This document shows, in pieces, positions 60,221 through 64,000 of a stretch of 64,000 nt of DNA; the first letter of the stretch is position 1; each line of letters starts with the position of its first letter. This DNA is from Ignavibacteriota bacterium (lineage in GTDB: Bacteria; Bacteroidota; Ignavibacteria; UBA10030; BY39), in the NCBI GenBank assembly GCA_003327435.1, contig QOQV01000006.1:1-64000 (forward strand), given 5' to 3'. The notes under the pieces are model-generated. The model was given only the letters and a program-made list of their open reading frames with translations. It was not told the DNA's origin and did no database searches. Position numbers and translations under genes: made by a program.

Positions 60221-63200
60221 ATGCGCCGCCTCCCGAGCGCTAAAATAATATACAAATTTTTATTTATTCTCCTTGTTCTTGTAAATTTTTCACAAAGTCA
60301 AACAGATACTCTAACCATAGCAACTTATAACCTGCTGAATTATCCTGGGACGGATGCAACAATCCGAAATCCGTATTTTCGGGCAGTCGTGCATTCAATG
60401 AAACCTGATGTATTATTTGTCCAGGAAATGACCAGCCAGACGGGTGTTAATACATTCCTGAATGATGTGATGAATAAATACCAACCAGGTCTTTACTCAA
60501 GTGTACCCTTTAACGATGGTCCTGATACCGATAATAGCTTTTTCTACAGGTCGGATAAAGTAACGTTTCTTGGAGCATACTATATAAACACTGCTCTAAG
60601 AAGAATTGCTGAATATACATTCCGTCATAATCTTAGCGGAGAAATTATAAGGGTTTATTCTGTACATCTAAAAGCGTCACAGGGGTACGAACAGGATAGA
60701 TTAGCAGAAGCAACTATACTTAGAAATTACCTGAATAATTTATCAGCGGGAACAAATTTTATTGTAGGCGGGGATTTTAATATTTATACAAGTTCGGAAC
60801 CTGCATTTCAAAAACTTATCGGTAGTGAGTCAGATAATGATGGCAGATGTTTTGACCCTATTAATGCTGTTGGAGATTGGAGTAATAACTATGCATTCCG
60901 ATTTATTCATACTCAATCTCCCAGAGTTAGAGCTTTTGGCGGTGGTTCAACTGGCGGCATGGATGATAGATTTGATATGCAACTTATTTCGGAGAGCATG
61001 TTGGATAATATAATTGTATCCTCATACAAGGCATATGGTAACGATGGAAATCATTTCAACGATTCAATTAATCGATTACCAAATTATGCTGTTCCAGATA
61101 GTGTGGCAAATGGTTTACATTATGCATCGGATCATATTCCAGTAGTTGCAAAGTATGTTTTTACAAGTATGTTTGCTTTTAATTTAGTTAGCCCAGCAAA
61201 TAATTCTATACAGCAACCTGTTACAGGCCAATTATTGTGGAACAAATCAATCGGTGCAACTAATTATGATGTTTACCTTAGTACAAACAATCCACCAACA
61301 ACAATTGTAAGTTCAAATCAAACTGATACAGTTTTCAATTATTCCAATCTTATCTACAATACAAAATATTACTGGAAGGTTGTGGCAAAAAATGGAAGCA
61401 CTACATTAGAAGCTACTGGCTCTCCTTTTAATTTTACTACGATTGTACCAGCACCTCCAAGTTCATTTAATCTATTAACTCCAGCTGATAATTCTACAGA
61501 GCAACCACGGTCTGGATATTTATCCTGGAGTTCATCTTCAACAGCTAATACCTATGATGTGTATCTTGATACAATAGCTAATCCGACAACAATAGTAAGC
61601 TTAAATCAAACAGGATTATCATATTTTTATCAAAACTTGCTTGCTAACACTACATATTACTGGAAAGTGGTTGCTAAAAATGAATTTGGTTCTACTCAAG
61701 CGTCTAATTCACCCTGGAAATTTACAATTGCAAATGTACCACTTGCACCAACGAATTTGGTTGTAGACATTAAATCCTTTAATCAAATCCACTTACAATG
61801 GCAGGATAATTCAAATAACGAATTAGGTTATAGGGTCTATAGATATATTGGCTCAGGCAAAATCAATGTAAGTGGTGATTTACCTCCTAACACAACAAGT
61901 TTTCTGGATACTGGTCTCATACCCAACACTCAATATTTATATGAAGTGCTTGCTTACAATGAACAGGGCGAGGGTAATTTTGCAACAACAGAAACTTTTA
62001 CACATGCGCAGTCACCGTCGATAATGGATAAATATCCATATAGTACAAACTCAATATATTTAAATATCGAACCGAAAAATAACCCGTCTTATACTTTATT
62101 TGCGATAATGGCAACGGATGATACTTTAAATGAATATTTTGTACAAAATGATGGAAATCTTGGTCCTGCTAAGTACTGGCAAACCCTGAATAGCTGGTAT
62201 AGTAACGGTCCTATAAAAATTCTGAATTTGCCATCAGGAGTTTTATTTTACCTAAAAATATTTGCAAAAAATCAAGAAGATATTGAAGTCTCGTCTGAAT
62301 TTGATACTATCTCGACACAAATATTTTCTGTTGCAGCGAATGTTAATAAGGGATGGAACTTGGTTTCTGTTCCTGTCAAGCGCGGAGATATGAGAAAAGT
62401 TACAATTTTCCCGGACGGATCTTCCAGAACATATGCATTCGAAAATGGTTACATTGCTAAGGACACTCTCGAAAATGGTAAAGGTTACTGGCTGAAATAT
62501 AGCACAGCTATGAATATCGAACTTTCTGGAACACAAATTCTTGTTGATACATTCTTCTTGAGCCCTGGCTGGAATTTGATTGGTTCAATATCCAACCCTG
62601 TTGCTTTAAATCAATTAATTCAGGTACCAGAGAATTTAATTGTTTCAAATTTATATGCTTATGGTGATGGTTATCTATTTGCAGATACGATATTACCAGG
62701 TTTAGCGTATTGGTTAAAAGCCAATAGTGAGGGTTACCTGATTTTAGACGCTAATTACAAACAAAAAACAAAATCTACTTTTTATAATTTAGATTTTTCT
62801 AATTTAAATCAAATAACATTAAGTGATAATAATGGCAAAAAACAAACACTATATTTCAGCAGTAACCCAGAAAGTAATACTGAATTTTTTGAGCTACCAC
62901 CAGTTCCACCAGGTGATGCCTTCGATGCAAGATTTGAACCTTCATCAATTTTAGTTTCCTTTTTTGAAAAAAATGAGCATAAAATATTATTGCAATCCAC
63001 TGATAATGTATTGAATGTACGATGGAATATAAACGACGGAAAAGTTTATAAATTATTAGACAAGTCAGGAAATATCGATATAAGTATGATTGCTTCTGGG
63101 GCAACTCAAATTAATTATGGAAACACTAATAAGCTGTACCTTAAAGTAAATAAATCAGCTATTAAATCATCTGAAATCATGCAGTTCGAATTAATGCAGA

Positions 63201-63442
63201 ACTATCCAAATCCATTCAATCCAACCACAGTAATAAGTTACTCCATTCCTGATGAAGCGCTTGTGACTTTGGAAATTTATGATGTACTTGGGAGTAAAGT
63301 TGCAACTCTCGTAAATGAATTAAAAACTGCTGGAAATTATAACATTAATTTTGATGCATCCAATCTTTCTGGTGGAATTTATTTTTACAGGTTAACTGCC
63401 GGGAAGTATTCAAGCTTTAAAAAGATGGTTCTCATAAAGTAA
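60221..63442 (+). CDS. T9SS-sorted endonuclease/exonuclease/phosphatase-family protein
   Basis: A 1073-aa secreted protein. Signal peptide ~1-26, then an EEP-fold catalytic domain (~28-315) with the expected residues: 'IATYNLLNY' (Asn), 'VLFVQEM' (Glu, metal), 'VYSVHLKAS' (His), 'VGGDFNIY' (Asp, Asn) and 'ASDHIPVVA' (Asp-His). Three fibronectin-III-like modules (~316-605) follow, then the 'GWN...ELPPVPP' module also found in the protein at 40031, and a T9SS sorting domain (~985-1073, NYPNPFNPTTVISYSIP). It could degrade extracellular DNA or hydrolyse phosphodiesters of lipids or sugars; the family does not tell which. The N-terminus may start a few residues later, since MRRLPSAKIIYKF is longer than a usual n-region. 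Confidence 0.9.
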   Translation: MRRLPSAKIIYKFLFILLVLVNFSQSQTDTLTIATYNLLNYPGTDATIRNPYFRAVVHSMKPDVLFVQEMTSQTGVNTFLNDVMNKYQPGLYSSVPFNDGPDTDNSFFYRSDKVTFLGAYYINTALRRIAEYTFRHNLSGEIIRVYSVHLKASQGYEQDRLAEATILRNYLNNLSAGTNFIVGGDFNIYTSSEPAFQKLIGSESDNDGRCFDPINAVGDWSNNYAFRFIHTQSPRVRAFGGGSTGGMDDRFDMQLISESMLDNIIVSSYKAYGNDGNHFNDSINRLPNYAVPDSVANGLHYASDHIPVVAKYVFTSMFAFNLVSPANNSIQQPVTGQLLWNKSIGATNYDVYLSTNNPPTTIVSSNQTDTVFNYSNLIYNTKYYWKVVAKNGSTTLEATGSPFNFTTIVPAPPSSFNLLTPADNSTEQPRSGYLSWSSSSTANTYDVYLDTIANPTTIVSLNQTGLSYFYQNLLANTTYYWKVVAKNEFGSTQASNSPWKFTIANVPLAPTNLVVDIKSFNQIHLQWQDNSNNELGYRVYRYIGSGKINVSGDLPPNTTSFLDTGLIPNTQYLYEVLAYNEQGEGNFATTETFTHAQSPSIMDKYPYSTNSIYLNIEPKNNPSYTLFAIMATDDTLNEYFVQNDGNLGPAKYWQTLNSWYSNGPIKILNLPSGVLFYLKIFAKNQEDIEVSSEFDTISTQIFSVAANVNKGWNLVSVPVKRGDMRKVTIFPDGSSRTYAFENGYIAKDTLENGKGYWLKYSTAMNIELSGTQILVDTFFLSPGWNLIGSISNPVALNQLIQVPENLIVSNLYAYGDGYLFADTILPGLAYWLKANSEGYLILDANYKQKTKSTFYNLDFSNLNQITLSDNNGKKQTLYFSSNPESNTEFFELPPVPPGDAFDARFEPSSILVSFFEKNEHKILLQSTDNVLNVRWNINDGKVYKLLDKSGNIDISMIASGATQINYGNTNKLYLKVNKSAIKSSEIMQFELMQNYPNPFNPTTVISYSIPDEALVTLEIYDVLGSKVATLVNELKTAGNYNINFDASNLSGGIYFYRLTAGKYSSFKKMVLIK

Positions 63443-63447
63443 AGCAT

Positions 63448-63924
63448 ATGAGTAAAAAATATATAATATTTATTCTGATACTTGCTATAATCGGTTCTTG
63501 TAAGAAGAAATCAGAATTAGAAAATTTGATTCCGGAGAATCTTGGAGATCTAAAACTTAGCAGGAGTGAATCTACAACTGAATTTTTTTTTAAAAGTTTA
63601 ATTCCAAATGGAATGCAACCAGCAATGGGTTTGAAAGCTGAGTATTCTAACGGAGAATATTCAGCTGATTTGTATTTATTATCATACAAAGATACTTTAA
63701 GTGCGATTACAGCATTTCATCATTTAATGAGGGGAGTACGAGCGGATACAATTAATTATAAACATATTGTGCCGAGGTTTGATCAAAATATGTTTTTTAT
63801 TATGGCACTTAAAGAGGAACGACTAAATTACTTTTTCACAAAATCAACTTATGTTTACTGGTTAAATTGTGAAAAGAAATCAGGTGAAAATCTAATTGGA
63901 TATCTCCTAAAGTCACATCGTTGA
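63448..63924 (+). CDS. small lipoprotein, unknown function
   Basis: A 158-aa protein with a lipoprotein signal ending I-I-G-S-C18 followed by KKK. The mature part contains 'ADLYLLSYKDTLSAITAFHHLM', an alpha/beta pattern, and no motif I recognise. It starts 6 bp after the nuclease-like gene, so the two are probably co-transcribed. No gene is visible in the remaining 76 bp of the window. Confidence 0.7.
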   Translation: MSKKYIIFILILAIIGSCKKKSELENLIPENLGDLKLSRSESTTEFFFKSLIPNGMQPAMGLKAEYSNGEYSADLYLLSYKDTLSAITAFHHLMRGVRADTINYKHIVPRFDQNMFFIMALKEERLNYFFTKSTYVYWLNCEKKSGENLIGYLLKSHR

Positions 63925-64000
63925 TAATTATTTATAATCTTCTTATATTTAAGGTAAATTTACAACAATCTAAAGTATTTTATATTATTGTAAATTAATA

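Noticed and set aside
63950-64000. Imperfect inverted repeat near the right edge (TTTACAA/TTGTAAA)
   Set aside because: Short, with a bulge, and cut by the window end; cannot be judged.

Overview
The window is AT-rich bacterial chromosome. Ten of its proteins end in a type IX secretion system (T9SS) C-terminal sorting domain of the 'NYPNPFNP' type. Together with a short primary sigma factor (286 aa, no long N-terminal extension), a Bacteroidota/Chlorobi-like housekeeping gene set and frequent GTG/TTG starts, this points to a member of the Ignavibacteria (Ignavibacteriales) or a close relative in the Bacteroidota-Chlorobi group. That placement is inference from protein style; no rRNA gene is present. 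I see no transposase, integrase, phage module or CRISPR array.

Region 1 (1-2000): tail of a T9SS cargo gene, then a convergent two-gene unit for a polyprenyl-phosphate sugar transferase and a small membrane protein.

Region 2 (2042-41473): a 39-kb block of secreted and surface proteins. A 457-aa T9SS protein is followed by three giant mosaic T9SS proteins (2292, 3218 and 3130 aa) encoded in tandem. They combine Asp-box propellers, parallel beta-helices, Ig-like, fibronectin-III, cleaved-adhesin/MAM-like and SdrD-B-like modules, and the third carries two zinc-peptidase domains. All four proteins carry the same ~330-residue module that I cannot assign to a known family, placed just before the sorting domain. 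Two fibre-like proteins with head repeats and a C-terminal S74 (endosialidase-type) chaperone domain bracket three smaller T9SS proteins, and a 480-aa T9SS protein closes the block. Strong terminators follow each giant gene. The first two giants share almost identical promoters and a 19-nt element at the same distance from the start codon.

Region 3 (41523-58514): tRNA-Gln(CTG) and tRNA-Glu(CTC) on the minus strand, then a long plus-strand run of housekeeping genes: purC-like, psd-pssA, purS-purQ, tatA, sucD-ndk, a Nudix hydrolase, a DUF1343/NamZ-type glycosidase, a GAF/degenerate-GGDEF protein, a zinc-ribbon-like small protein, deoB with two EutN/CcmL microcompartment vertex proteins, the primary sigma factor, an NlpC/P60 lipoprotein, def-fmt, a rhodanese and a PhoB/PhoR-type two-component pair.

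Region 4 (58515-64000): a MauE/DoxX-like membrane protein, an ECF sigma factor with a small soluble zinc-finger anti-sigma, a secreted endonuclease/exonuclease/phosphatase-family protein with a T9SS tail, and a small lipoprotein.

Promoters that can be read are of the ordinary -35/-10 kind, TTG-rich hexamer, 16-17 bp, then TATATT or close to it. The least explained items are the shared ~330-aa module, the M28 peptidase inserted in an M36-like zymogen, the orphan microcompartment vertex pair beside deoB, and a structured element in the 671-bp gap after the giant genes.
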